A stretch of DNA of 64,000 nt from Lachnospiraceae bacterium (GTDB lineage Bacteria > Bacillota > Clostridia > Lachnospirales > Lachnospiraceae): the NCBI GenBank assembly GCA_030527645.1, contig JAUNAJ010000009.1:1-64000 (forward strand), written 5' to 3'. The notes below the pieces were generated by a model. The model did no database searches, was not told the origin of the DNA, and worked only from the letters and a program-made list of their open reading frames with translations. Position 1 is the stretch's first letter. Each line of letters opens with the position of its first letter. The translations under genes and the position numbers were made by a program. Shown in pieces: positions 8,451 to 16,679 of the stretch.

Positions 8451-10274
8451 ATGAAGAGAAAAAGTATTTCTGTATTGTTAAGCATGCTTCTTGCGGCAGG
8501 AACACTGGCAGGATGCGGAAGCACCGGAAGCGAAACCGCTTCATCAGCAGTCTCTGCAGAAGAAGAATCAGTTTCAGATGAAGAGACAGAAGCTGTCTCT
8601 GAAACAGCCGATGCTGAGGGCGTAGAAGCACCGGGGGCATATCCGCTTCCGCAGGGAGAAGAAACATCAAATAATCTTGGTGTATTTGAGTATGATATGA
8701 CGTATTATGTTTCTCTGACTGCCAGCGAAGATGCTGAAATCTATTATGAAATTGCAGAGGGCGAAGATGCAGCACCTGAACCTACAACTGACAGTGCACA
8801 GTTTGATGAATATCAGTACCGTCAGATTGAGATTACGCAGCCTGAAGCTAGTACGGACGGTCCTGTTTCAAAAACCTATAATGTCAAGGCTATTGCAGTT
8901 GAGGACGGAGAAGTCAGTGAAGTTTCAAGCTGGAATTATACGGTAACCAGTAATCCGCACGGCACTTTAAAAGTAGGTGATGCACTTGACTGGACCGGCA
9001 CAGCAGTTCCTGAAGTAACCCTTATCCAGGATTATGACAGCGACAAGATGTATCTGGTAAAAGGTGAAGACAGAGCCATGGTCATTGATGCGGGCTATTT
9101 TGATGCAGAAGATCCGGCTGACCTCTATGAAACTGCTCGGGAGATCGTTGATGATGATTCTATGCCGATTGACCTTGTGATCGGTCATCCTCATCCCGAT
9201 CATGTTCAGATGGCATTCCAGTTTCTGTGTGATGAAAATAAGGAGCTTGGAGCAGGCATCTATGTAAACGAACGAGAAATTGATGTTCTTCGTGACTATG
9301 TCCTTCAGTATGGTGTTGAGTCTGGTATGTTTGCCGACGAAGATACAGCAAATGCAGCTTATGAAGCACAGCTTCAGACACTTGGCAACGGCGATGCCCT
9401 TGACCTCGGAGGTAAGGTATTCAACGTAATCGAGCTCCCGGGACATCAGGATGCAGGCATTATGCTATTTGATACAGAGAGCGGATATCTTTTCACAACT
9501 GATCAGGTAGGAAATAACCGTGCGCATATCACAGATTCTTTCTGGATGCAGTTTGCAAATCTGACACCTACCTTCTTTGCAGATTCAATGGATGTGTATC
9601 AGTCCAGTCTAGCAGTTGCTCTTGAGAGAGTGAATTCTCTCGGAGAGGTAAAATATATTCTAACAGGACATAACGATGTTATTCTTGATGGACAGGGCGA
9701 TTATCTGACCAATCTGCAGCAGGCAGTTCAGAATGTAATTGACGAAGGCGAAGCATGCATGACACCGACTCTTCGTACCCTGGACAGTATTGATGGATAT
9801 CTGGAAAATACAATGACAGTGGTTGTAGGTGACCGTCTCAGTGATGTGAACTATGTTGCAGTAAATGTTAATCTCGAAAATTATCTGTCTGACGGATACC
9901 GTGACGGAAATGAAAAAACAATTGCGGAACTGTGCAATCTGTCCGTTCATGAGGCTGGACAGACTGGTAATCTTCTCTGGGATGATCCAAATTTCGGTAT
10001 CAATGTAAACTGGTCCTATCCTGCTGATGGAACTGTTCCTGTAAGAAAAGATAATCTGACATTTACTGCTTCCGTAGAGAGTGATGTGGACAGTGTTGAA
10101 CTGGTACCCACTGCGTCAGCATCAAATGCTGTAATTACAGTAAACGGAGAAGAGGCTGTTTCAGGTGAGGCCTGCACAATTGAATTGACTGAAGCTCAGA
10201 CAACAGTCAGCATTGTTGTAACTGCACCGGATGGCGAAACAGAGAATGAGTATACTGTAGTAATTAACAAATAA
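8451..10274 (+). CDS. Secreted lipoprotein with metallo-beta-lactamase fold and cadherin-like C-terminal domain
   Basis: 607 aa. Lipobox LAGC (Cys21) is followed by an acidic linker. Residues ~75-170 resemble the chitobiase/hexosaminidase C-terminal beta domain (YYVSLTASEDAEIYYEI...). Residues ~175-420 carry a metallo-beta-lactamase fold with the metal motif HPHPDH, a second ligand region LPGHQDAG, DQVG and TGHND. The last ~90 residues resemble a cadherin-like beta-sandwich (VNGEEAVSGEACTIELTEAQT...). It would be a surface-anchored hydrolase of unknown substrate. It sits upstream of a YesM/YesN pair but has its own terminator. Confidence 0.8.
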   Translation: MKRKSISVLLSMLLAAGTLAGCGSTGSETASSAVSAEEESVSDEETEAVSETADAEGVEAPGAYPLPQGEETSNNLGVFEYDMTYYVSLTASEDAEIYYEIAEGEDAAPEPTTDSAQFDEYQYRQIEITQPEASTDGPVSKTYNVKAIAVEDGEVSEVSSWNYTVTSNPHGTLKVGDALDWTGTAVPEVTLIQDYDSDKMYLVKGEDRAMVIDAGYFDAEDPADLYETAREIVDDDSMPIDLVIGHPHPDHVQMAFQFLCDENKELGAGIYVNEREIDVLRDYVLQYGVESGMFADEDTANAAYEAQLQTLGNGDALDLGGKVFNVIELPGHQDAGIMLFDTESGYLFTTDQVGNNRAHITDSFWMQFANLTPTFFADSMDVYQSSLAVALERVNSLGEVKYILTGHNDVILDGQGDYLTNLQQAVQNVIDEGEACMTPTLRTLDSIDGYLENTMTVVVGDRLSDVNYVAVNVNLENYLSDGYRDGNEKTIAELCNLSVHEAGQTGNLLWDDPNFGINVNWSYPADGTVPVRKDNLTFTASVESDVDSVELVPTASASNAVITVNGEEAVSGEACTIELTEAQTTVSIVVTAPDGETENEYTVVINK

Positions 10275-10304
10275 TTGTATAATTGTGAAATGATGTTTAT
10301 TTAC

Positions 10305-10338
10305 AGGTCGGTACACAGAATTGTGTGCCGACCTTTTT
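10305..10338 (+). terminator. Intrinsic terminator
   Basis: AGGTCGGTACACA pairs with TGTGTGCCGACCT (one G-U) around a short loop, followed by TTTTT. It ends the lipoprotein gene. Confidence 0.88.
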
Positions 10339-10430
10339 AATGGTACAATGCAACTGTATGGCAACAATTTTAAACATATCTGCAGATTGATGCCATATAT
10401 CCATGACATGCAAATAAGGAATAATGCCAT

Positions 10431-12161
10431 ATGAAAAAAAGAAATCCATTTCATTCAATCCGAAACAGAATATTCCTATATTTTCTTATATTGGCTGTGA
10501 GTGTCTGCTCTATTGTTGGAGGCTATTTTTTGTATGCGGAGCAGCAAACTGTAAAAAAGAATCTGTTGGCAGATACGGAGCAGAAAATGGATTTTGCCTC
10601 AAATGAAATAGAAGCAGCGGCTCTAAGAGCCGAAGAATTTGCTAATGAGATCTGTCAGAATGAAAGTATGTGTTATCTGCTGGAAAAAGAGATCACAGAT
10701 GAAAAAAAGCTTGAGGCATCGGAAGCTTTGGAAAATCAGTTTCAGTTTGCAACAGTTGGGGATGATATACTTGCCGTTTTTATCACTGGTGAAAACGGAC
10801 TGGAGCTTCGCCATGGAAAGGAAGCTGCTTTGTCTGATATTAATCAGGTTAAAAAAGTATATTCGCAGAATCCGTTTTCTAATGGATGGGGAGAATTGCA
10901 GGAAAATCCCTGTAAATTCAGTAATTACAGTTCAGTGATTCTTTATTACAAAGCCATCTGGAATGATTCGCACCAGAGGGTAGTTGGTCATCTGGTGATG
11001 TTTTTGAGACAGGATATCTTTTTGAATATCGGAACTGATTTTCTGAATCAGGAGGAAGCAGCATTTTCAATCTCAAAAAATGACGGTGGATATATTGCGG
11101 GAAATGAGAACTGGGAACAGATCAGAAGTTATATGGAAGCAGACAGCTTCCGACAGGGAGAGAGTTTAAATATTAATGATATGGGATATATATATCTCTC
11201 TCGTGAGATGCCTTCTTTCCCCTGGACTCTTGTCACGATAACGCCAAACAGAGAGCTTGCGCAGCAGATGGATATTGTCAGGGAAGCTATTATCATTGCA
11301 GTACTGCTGGCATTGATCCTTTCTCTCATTCTATCATCGGTTTTCTCTGATTCAATATCAAAACCAATACGACAAATTTCTCGGGAAGTAGAGACTATTT
11401 CACAGGGTAATTTTGAGGTCCATATCCGTAAAGATTCAATCAATGAACTGCGCCGCCTGGAAGATAGCGTTGAAAAAATGCAGACAGACTTAAAAAATAT
11501 GCTGGATGATCTCATCAGGCAGGAGGAAGAAAAAAGCGAAGCGGAGATACAAATGCTGAAAGCACAGATTAATCCTCATTTCCTGTATAATACACTGAAT
11601 TCTATAAAGATGATGGCAGTGATGCAGGGCTCGAAAGGAATCCAGAATATGACTGAGGCGCTGGGAGATATTCTTAGAGAGAGTTTGAGTGATGCAAATG
11701 AAGAAAATTCGCTTAGAGATGAGCTGAAGCTTCTTGATAAGTATATCTATATTCAAAATATTCGCTATAAAGGAAATATTGAATATAGTGTTATAGTAGA
11801 AAATGAGGATTTATATGATTTTTCAATTCAAAAATTCCTGCTGCAGCCGATTGTAGAGAATGCCATTTCCCATGGTGTGGAATATGAAAGTCAAGGGGGA
11901 ATGATTCAGATCAGAATCTGGAACGAAGAGAAGGATGTGTATATTTCCGTGGAGGATGATGGGGAAGGCATTCCCGAGGAACTGCTGAACAAACTGAACA
12001 GGCATGAGCAGGTTACAAACAGAAGCATTGGCGTACACAATGTGGATCAACGGATCCATAAAATTTACGGAGACGGATACGGTCTGACTTTTGAAAGTGT
12101 TCTCCATAAATATACAAAGGTACAGTTGAAATTAAGAATGAAGGACAGTCATCATGAGTAA
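10431..12161 (+). CDS. Sensor histidine kinase, YesM family
   Basis: 576 aa membrane sensor. TM1 is at ~12-35 and TM2 at ~283-305, with an extracytoplasmic sensing domain between them. HAMP is at ~306-360. The phosphoacceptor region INPHFLYNTLNSIKMMA (His383) is typical of the His_kinase (PF06580) family. The ATPase domain has the N-box QPIVENAISHG and G-box DDGEGIPEE. YesM-type kinases usually answer to extracellular sugars or glycans with a YesN-type regulator, which follows with an 8-base overlap. The adjacent solute-binding lipoprotein may be a co-sensor, but that gene is split by the integrated element. Confidence 0.93.
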   Translation: MKKRNPFHSIRNRIFLYFLILAVSVCSIVGGYFLYAEQQTVKKNLLADTEQKMDFASNEIEAAALRAEEFANEICQNESMCYLLEKEITDEKKLEASEALENQFQFATVGDDILAVFITGENGLELRHGKEAALSDINQVKKVYSQNPFSNGWGELQENPCKFSNYSSVILYYKAIWNDSHQRVVGHLVMFLRQDIFLNIGTDFLNQEEAAFSISKNDGGYIAGNENWEQIRSYMEADSFRQGESLNINDMGYIYLSREMPSFPWTLVTITPNRELAQQMDIVREAIIIAVLLALILSLILSSVFSDSISKPIRQISREVETISQGNFEVHIRKDSINELRRLEDSVEKMQTDLKNMLDDLIRQEEEKSEAEIQMLKAQINPHFLYNTLNSIKMMAVMQGSKGIQNMTEALGDILRESLSDANEENSLRDELKLLDKYIYIQNIRYKGNIEYSVIVENEDLYDFSIQKFLLQPIVENAISHGVEYESQGGMIQIRIWNEEKDVYISVEDDGEGIPEELLNKLNRHEQVTNRSIGVHNVDQRIHKIYGDGYGLTFESVLHKYTKVQLKLRMKDSHHE

Positions 12162-13755
12162 AATCAAGATTTTAATAGCGGATGACGATACGATGGTGCG
12201 TATCGGTTTAAAATCTATCATTAACTGGGATGAAAATGGTTTTGTTCTGGTCGGAGAAGCTTCAGATGGTGCCAGTGCACTTGAACTTGCACAGAAAACG
12301 GATCCGGATATTATTATTACAGACATGAAAATGCCGCGAATGGATGGACTCGAGTTGATGAAAGCTCTGAAAGAGAATAGAAGCCGTGCTGAAATTATTG
12401 TGTTAAGCAGCTACGATGAATTTTCCCTTGTAAAGCAGGCTATGAAGCTGGGGGCGAGAGACTATCTTTTGAAACTGAATCTTGATCCAAAAGAATTTGT
12501 ACAGAGTATTCAATCTGTAGCAGAACGGATTGAAGAAAGCTGTATGAGGACAGATACATCGGACTCAGAACATAATCTTTCTCTGCTGCGAAAGGATTTT
12601 CTGTGGCAGATTATTTCCAACGTTTTTATGGAGGACAATCAGCGAGAAAGATCCGTTGCAGATTTGGATATTCATCTTTCCCAAAGACCGGTTTATGCCG
12701 CTATACTGAAAATAGGAGAATTATTTCGTTTTGAGGAGGCTTCTTCAGAAGAAATTCAAACTCTTAGATTTTCTGTAATGAATATCGCGGAAGAAATCAT
12801 CAGTGATATTGCAGAAGGATATTGTGTACCGGGAAAAACAGGCGAATTTTTTATTCTTTTTTCCTGCAGGGAGACAATGGATAAGATAAAAAAGGAATGT
12901 TTCCGGCTGCGCAGAATGCTGGAGGAATATTTGAATCTCTCTTCTACTATTCTCTTGGGATACAGTACAAAAGATGGTATTCAGGGTATTCAGGAATCTG
13001 TAATACGTGCAAATGAAGTTTTAGGATATCGATTCTATCTGGATCATGAAGGTGTTCTGTCCTGGAAGGAAGATATTCATAAGACCAGGCAGGATACATA
13101 TGATCTGGCTGATATAAAAAATGCCTTACATGACATTCTGATTTTCGGATCTCCTGATGAGTTAGACAGTATTCTCCAGCAACTGGAGCAGGATATTGAC
13201 AGGCTTCGCTTAAGTAAATCTGTAATACAAAGTATTGCAATTGAAATTTTCTATGTGGTTCAGGACTATTTTGCTGGAAATATGCTGCCAATCGAATCAA
13301 GTCTTCCAAATAGTTTTCGATCTTACGAACAATTGCTGCATATGGAATCGCTAAAGGCTTTTTATAACTGGATTCATTTGCTTCAAGAAGATCTTAAACA
13401 GTTTATGAAGCGTGAAGAGGAAAAAGGCTATTCGCAAATAATCGGGAAAGTAATGAACTGGATTGCTTTGAATTACAGAGAATCAGCCTCTTTACAGGAA
13501 GCTGCTTATGCGGCCGGATTTAATCCCTCCTATCTGTCCTCTCTGTTAAAGAAACATACTGGAAAGAGCTATACTGAACAGCTGACCACCTATCGAATCG
13601 AGCAGGCAAAGGAGATTCTTCTCTCCACAGATTTAAAAATTTATCAGGTTGGTGAAATGGTTGGCTATGACGACAAGTATTATTTTAATCGGATTTTTAA
13701 GCGTGAGACAGGAATGACACCCGGAGAATTCAAAAAACAGAAGAGAGAGGGATGA
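12154..13755 (+). CDS. YesN-type response regulator with AraC DNA-binding domain
   Basis: 533 aa. REC domain ~1-125 with acidic pocket D10-D12, phosphoacceptor D57 (IIITDMKMPRMDG) and the conserved Lys near LLKLNLD. A ~270-residue linker follows. The C-terminal AraC/XylS domain (~430-530) has two helix-turn-helix units (SLQEAAYAAGFNPSYLSSLLKKHTG and YQVGEMVGYDDKYYFNRIFKRETGMTPGEF). It starts inside the 3' end of the kinase gene, and its stop overlaps the ATG of the solute-binding gene. The three were a translationally coupled operon. Targets are unknown. Confidence 0.94.
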   Translation: MSKIKILIADDDTMVRIGLKSIINWDENGFVLVGEASDGASALELAQKTDPDIIITDMKMPRMDGLELMKALKENRSRAEIIVLSSYDEFSLVKQAMKLGARDYLLKLNLDPKEFVQSIQSVAERIEESCMRTDTSDSEHNLSLLRKDFLWQIISNVFMEDNQRERSVADLDIHLSQRPVYAAILKIGELFRFEEASSEEIQTLRFSVMNIAEEIISDIAEGYCVPGKTGEFFILFSCRETMDKIKKECFRLRRMLEEYLNLSSTILLGYSTKDGIQGIQESVIRANEVLGYRFYLDHEGVLSWKEDIHKTRQDTYDLADIKNALHDILIFGSPDELDSILQQLEQDIDRLRLSKSVIQSIAIEIFYVVQDYFAGNMLPIESSLPNSFRSYEQLLHMESLKAFYNWIHLLQEDLKQFMKREEEKGYSQIIGKVMNWIALNYRESASLQEAAYAAGFNPSYLSSLLKKHTGKSYTEQLTTYRIEQAKEILLSTDLKIYQVGEMVGYDDKYYFNRIFKRETGMTPGEFKKQKREG

Positions 13756-14140
13756 GAATGAGGAAACTTATCTTAATTGGATTAAGCTGTACAATCCTTC
13801 TTTCTGGCTGTGGGAAAGCAGTTTCTGAGAATGAACAACAGGTTTTGACGGTTGTATTATGGGATTATGATAAAACCAGTTATGACCAGGCTTTGATTCA
13901 TGCCTTTGAAGAGGAAAATCCGGATGTCCATGTTGAAGTGATCAGTTATCCGGATGCTTATTATGATACCAAAATGGAAACACTGCTAAGCGGGGAAAGA
14001 AAAGCAGATGTTTTTATTGCAAGAACAGCTGATTCGCTTCAAAAGCTTATTAAGAATAACATTGTTTATCCGTTGGATGAATGGATAGAATCAGAAAGCT
14101 GGAGAGATATTGATTTGACTCAGTTTATGTCAGAAGGAAA
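13752..14140 (+). pseudogene. Extracellular solute-binding lipoprotein, 5' part (interrupted by the integrated element)
   Basis: The first 129 codons of a family-1-type sugar-binding lipoprotein: signal peptide with lipobox LLSGC, then VVLWDYDKTSYDQALIHAFEEENPDVHVEVISY, the usual start of lobe 1. After GGAAA (14136-14140) the frame enters the element and stops at 14144. The 3' remainder begins at 27579. Joining 14140 to 27579 restores an uninterrupted frame of 403 codons (…SEG-N-IYALPYRNDRYVLVYNCDL…). A short secreted N-terminal peptide may still be made, but binding function is lost while the element is integrated. Confidence 0.93.
14136..14140. other. Left attachment core (attL), GGAAA
   Basis: The five bases GGAAA are shared with 27574-27578. 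Rejoining the host DNA at this point rebuilds the lipoprotein frame, so this is the crossover zone of the integrase. The true core could be a base or two longer, with mismatches. Confidence 0.8.
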
Positions 14141-14244
14141 GTAAGTGTTACAGAATTATTGTGTAATATCATCTAATATACCACTATATATTGTGGTTTT
14201 ATGAGAAATCAAAACCATATTTTCAAGTATCATCGAATAAAAAT

Positions 14245-14286
14245 AAGCGACATTTAGTAGGTTTAAGCGACAAATAAGCGACAAAA
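14245..14286. repeat. Integrase arm-type repeats, left end (AAGCGACA x3)
   Basis: AAGCGACA occurs at 14245-14252, 14265-14272 and 14276-14283. The 25 bases 14262-14286 match 27483-27507 at 24 positions. Paired direct repeats just inside both ends are what arm-binding sites of a tyrosine integrase look like. Confidence 0.65.
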
Positions 14287-14331
14287 ATTAGCCCGTTTCC
14301 GGGGTTCATTCTTGCCGCTTATGTGCCGCTT

Positions 14332-15753
14332 TTATTTATTTGTCAATGCGAATTCTAACGCCTGTGCTGCCCTTGCCTTGCTTGCTGCAAAGATATGTGA
14401 ATATATATCTTGCGTGATAGAAGAACTTGCGTGTCCTAATTGATCGGCAATCAGTTTCGGGGAAACGTTGCTGTTAATCAACAGACTTGCTGTCGTATGG
14501 CGCAGGGAATGCAAATGTATATCAGCCGGAAAGCCTAATTTCTTTGCTACTTTCTTGAACTGTGTATTAAGCAGCTGCTCGCCGTAGTAGTTGCCGTGTA
14601 CGGTTAAGAAAAGCATATCTGCCTTTTCACCGACAGCAACCCGGTTTTCCTGTGTCTGCTTGTATTCTTTCAATAGTGCAAGCAAGGATTCCGGCATAAC
14701 AACATAGCGTTCGCCTGCTTCTGTTTTCGGCGTTTGCAGTTCATAGGTACTGACAACACCTTTGCTATTTTTCTGCTGTCCACGGGGCGCGCCGACATTG
14801 CGAACATACGTTAATGTATGGCGAATGTAAATAATGCCGTTTTCAAAGTCTATATCCTGCCATTGAAGCCCGCACAATTCGCCGCCGCGCATACCTGTAA
14901 AAAGCAAGGTACTAATCATCACTTTGAATTGAAAAGGCTTGTTTTCCAGTTCATTCATAAGCAAGATTGTTTGCTGTTCATCAAGATACGTTACAGGCTT
15001 ACTTGATTTTTTAGTAAGCGGAACGGTATTTGAAACAGGATTCCGGCGCATAATCTCTTTTCTGACTGCTTCTGTAAAGATTGCAGACAGACAACGGCGA
15101 ATACGGGAAACACTGCTTTCTGACAGCGATCTATCATCAACACTGCTTTCAAATAAATCTTTGAACGGCACGCCTAAGTGTTTTGCGATCATTTCTGCCG
15201 CAGGCTGTTCAATGCTGCCGCCGTTGGCAACGGCTGTTACAGAACGCCTTGAAACGCCTGTATCACGGGCAATACTTGAAATCGTAATACCTTTTTGATT
15301 TATACCGCCTTTTCCTTTTGGAAGTGCCGCACCGTCTTTCAGCCTATAGGTATTCTTTACACGACCGCTTTCACGTAGTTTGACAAATAGTGCGTCAAGC
15401 ATTGCCGGGTTAATATCTTTCAGCTTTTTTCGTGCAAGTGTCGGCATGATATAGGTATCAATCATATTTTGGTTATCAATACGAATATTCGGTTTTAATT
15501 TCAAGGGCGCAACACTTTCATAATACCATTTTGACAGTTCGGCAAAGGTTCGGTTTTCATCAAGGGAAACCAAGCCTTTTATTTTTTCTTCCCATACCGC
15601 AGCATATTGTTTCGCAAGTTTTTCTGCCTTGCCTGCTGTTACATCTTCCGGCGGGCGGTATGTCGTTGTTTTCTTGATCTGCTTGCCGTTTGCGTCATAT
15701 CCCATATATGCCGTTATGGTGAATGTATCGCCGCGTTTTCTGATACTTGCCAT
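14332..15753 (-). CDS. Tyrosine recombinase (integrase) with an inserted helix-turn-helix
   Basis: 473 aa, some 80 residues longer than typical phage integrases. N-terminal arm-binding domain (~1-60), core-binding domain (~65-235) and catalytic domain (~250-470) with R289 (TGMRGGE), K343 (QTPKTEAG), H415-x-x-R418 (HSLRH), H441 (LGHASS) and the nucleophile Y451. The core-binding domain is interrupted at ~150-203 by an XRE/LacI-like segment (ISSIARDTGVSRRSVTAVAN...AEMIAKHLGVPFKDLF), which reads as a complete DNA-binding motif. It lies next to the attL end and directly follows the repressor gene with no gap, so the two are co-transcribed leftward. Confidence 0.93.
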   Translation of the reverse strand: MASIRKRGDTFTITAYMGYDANGKQIKKTTTYRPPEDVTAGKAEKLAKQYAAVWEEKIKGLVSLDENRTFAELSKWYYESVAPLKLKPNIRIDNQNMIDTYIMPTLARKKLKDINPAMLDALFVKLRESGRVKNTYRLKDGAALPKGKGGINQKGITISSIARDTGVSRRSVTAVANGGSIEQPAAEMIAKHLGVPFKDLFESSVDDRSLSESSVSRIRRCLSAIFTEAVRKEIMRRNPVSNTVPLTKKSSKPVTYLDEQQTILLMNELENKPFQFKVMISTLLFTGMRGGELCGLQWQDIDFENGIIYIRHTLTYVRNVGAPRGQQKNSKGVVSTYELQTPKTEAGERYVVMPESLLALLKEYKQTQENRVAVGEKADMLFLTVHGNYYGEQLLNTQFKKVAKKLGFPADIHLHSLRHTTASLLINSNVSPKLIADQLGHASSSITQDIYSHIFAASKARAAQALEFALTNK

Positions 15754-16320
15754 TTAATCGCCCCGCTTTCTTTCATTATAGATTGCTTTCAAATCGTATG
15801 CGAGAAAGTCTAAGAAAAAATCATCAAGGATTTTCGTTGCTTTCCATTCATAAAATTCTTTCAATTCCTGTTCCTGTACCTGTTCGCCTGCCTGTCTATA
15901 ATCGGCAGCACGTTCAAGGGCAAGATAGAAGTCTTTATTAGAAAGAAGTCCATCAAGCATAGGGAGCATATACGGACAATCTTCAAAATAACCGTCATTC
16001 ACAAGACGCATATTTTGCACTGTAGTTTCAGACAGTCCGAGCATATCGCGGACAGGTTTATTTTCCGGCAGTCTGCCTGTCATCATATAATCTGTCGTTA
16101 CTTCAAAATAATTTGCAATCTTTAAAAGCTGTTCGCAGTTCGGCAGGCTTTCCCCCGTGCAATACAGGGAAACTGTTTGCGGACGCACGCCCAAATAGGC
16201 GGCAAGGTCTTTTTGTGTGACGGGTTCCCCGGTTTTCGGGCTTTTCATCATAAAGTCGCGCAAAGTAGTTGCAAACAGCGCATTGTATTTATCCATATTG
16301 ATTTCACTTGTCTTTGCCAT
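15754..16320 (-). CDS. XRE-family repressor of the satellite
   Basis: 188 aa. N-terminal Cro/CI helix-turn-helix at ~30-80 (VTQKDLAAYLGVRPQTVSLYCTGESLPNCEQLLKIANYFEVTTDYMM), followed by a ~100-residue helical domain unlike the LexA-type peptidase fold: no Ser-Lys autocleavage motif is visible. It is divergent from the replication genes and adjoins overlapping promoters, the position of an island master repressor (Stl-like in function). Without a cleavable domain, release from repression would more likely need a helper-phage protein than RecA. That last point is inference. Confidence 0.85.
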   Translation of the reverse strand: MAKTSEINMDKYNALFATTLRDFMMKSPKTGEPVTQKDLAAYLGVRPQTVSLYCTGESLPNCEQLLKIANYFEVTTDYMMTGRLPENKPVRDMLGLSETTVQNMRLVNDGYFEDCPYMLPMLDGLLSNKDFYLALERAADYRQAGEQVQEQELKEFYEWKATKILDDFFLDFLAYDLKAIYNERKRGD

Positions 16321-16379
16321 CTTATCACCTCATTAAAATTCGTTTCACTTGAATATACTAGAAGATACAAGCAAAAGCG

Positions 16380-16437
16380 TTGACTATGCGTTTTCAGTTG
16401 CTATAATGATTATAAACAATCAGAAACGCATTGTCAA
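16380..16437. promoter_or_regulatory. Face-to-face overlapping promoters with repeated operator-like sites
   Basis: Rightward: TTGACT (16380-16385), 16-base spacer, TATAAT (16402-16407). Leftward, read on the minus strand: TTGACA (16437-16432), 17-base spacer, TATAAT (16414-16409). The two -10 boxes sit side by side. An inverted pair ATGCGTTTTCAG / CAGAAACGCAT flanks them, and further GCGTTT/GAAACGC-like copies lie near 16340-16350 and 16449-16455. This is a compact lysogeny-type switch. Confidence 0.75.
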
Positions 16438-16487
16438 TCACAATACAAGCGTTTCGCAAGAATAAAAAGAAAAAGGAGGGCGCAGCC

Positions 16488-16679
16488 GTGGAAGATAAAA
16501 AAGCATTAACAATCAAGGAAACAGCAAAGGCATTCAGTTTCCCGGAATATGCAATCAGAACACTTGTAAAGCGTGGGGCGTTCCCTGTCGTACAAGTAGG
16601 AAACCGCTGCTATATCGTTCGCAGTGTGTTTGAAGAATACCTAAAGACAGGGGGCGAACTGTATGTTGATTCATATTGA
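16488..16679 (+). CDS. Small helix-turn-helix protein, excisionase-like
   Basis: 63 aa with a winged-helix/HTH_17 pattern: LTIKETAKAFSFPEYAIRTLVKRGAFPVVQVGNRCYIVRSVFEEYLKTGG, as in MerR-like excisionases. The GTG at 16488 is chosen because AAGGAGGG (16473-16480) lies 7 bases before it. An upstream frame beginning at 16431 overlaps the promoter and is not used. It is the first gene of the rightward operon and overlaps the primase gene by 17 bases. It could direct excision or act as an early regulator. Confidence 0.72.
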   Translation: MEDKKALTIKETAKAFSFPEYAIRTLVKRGAFPVVQVGNRCYIVRSVFEEYLKTGGELYVDSY

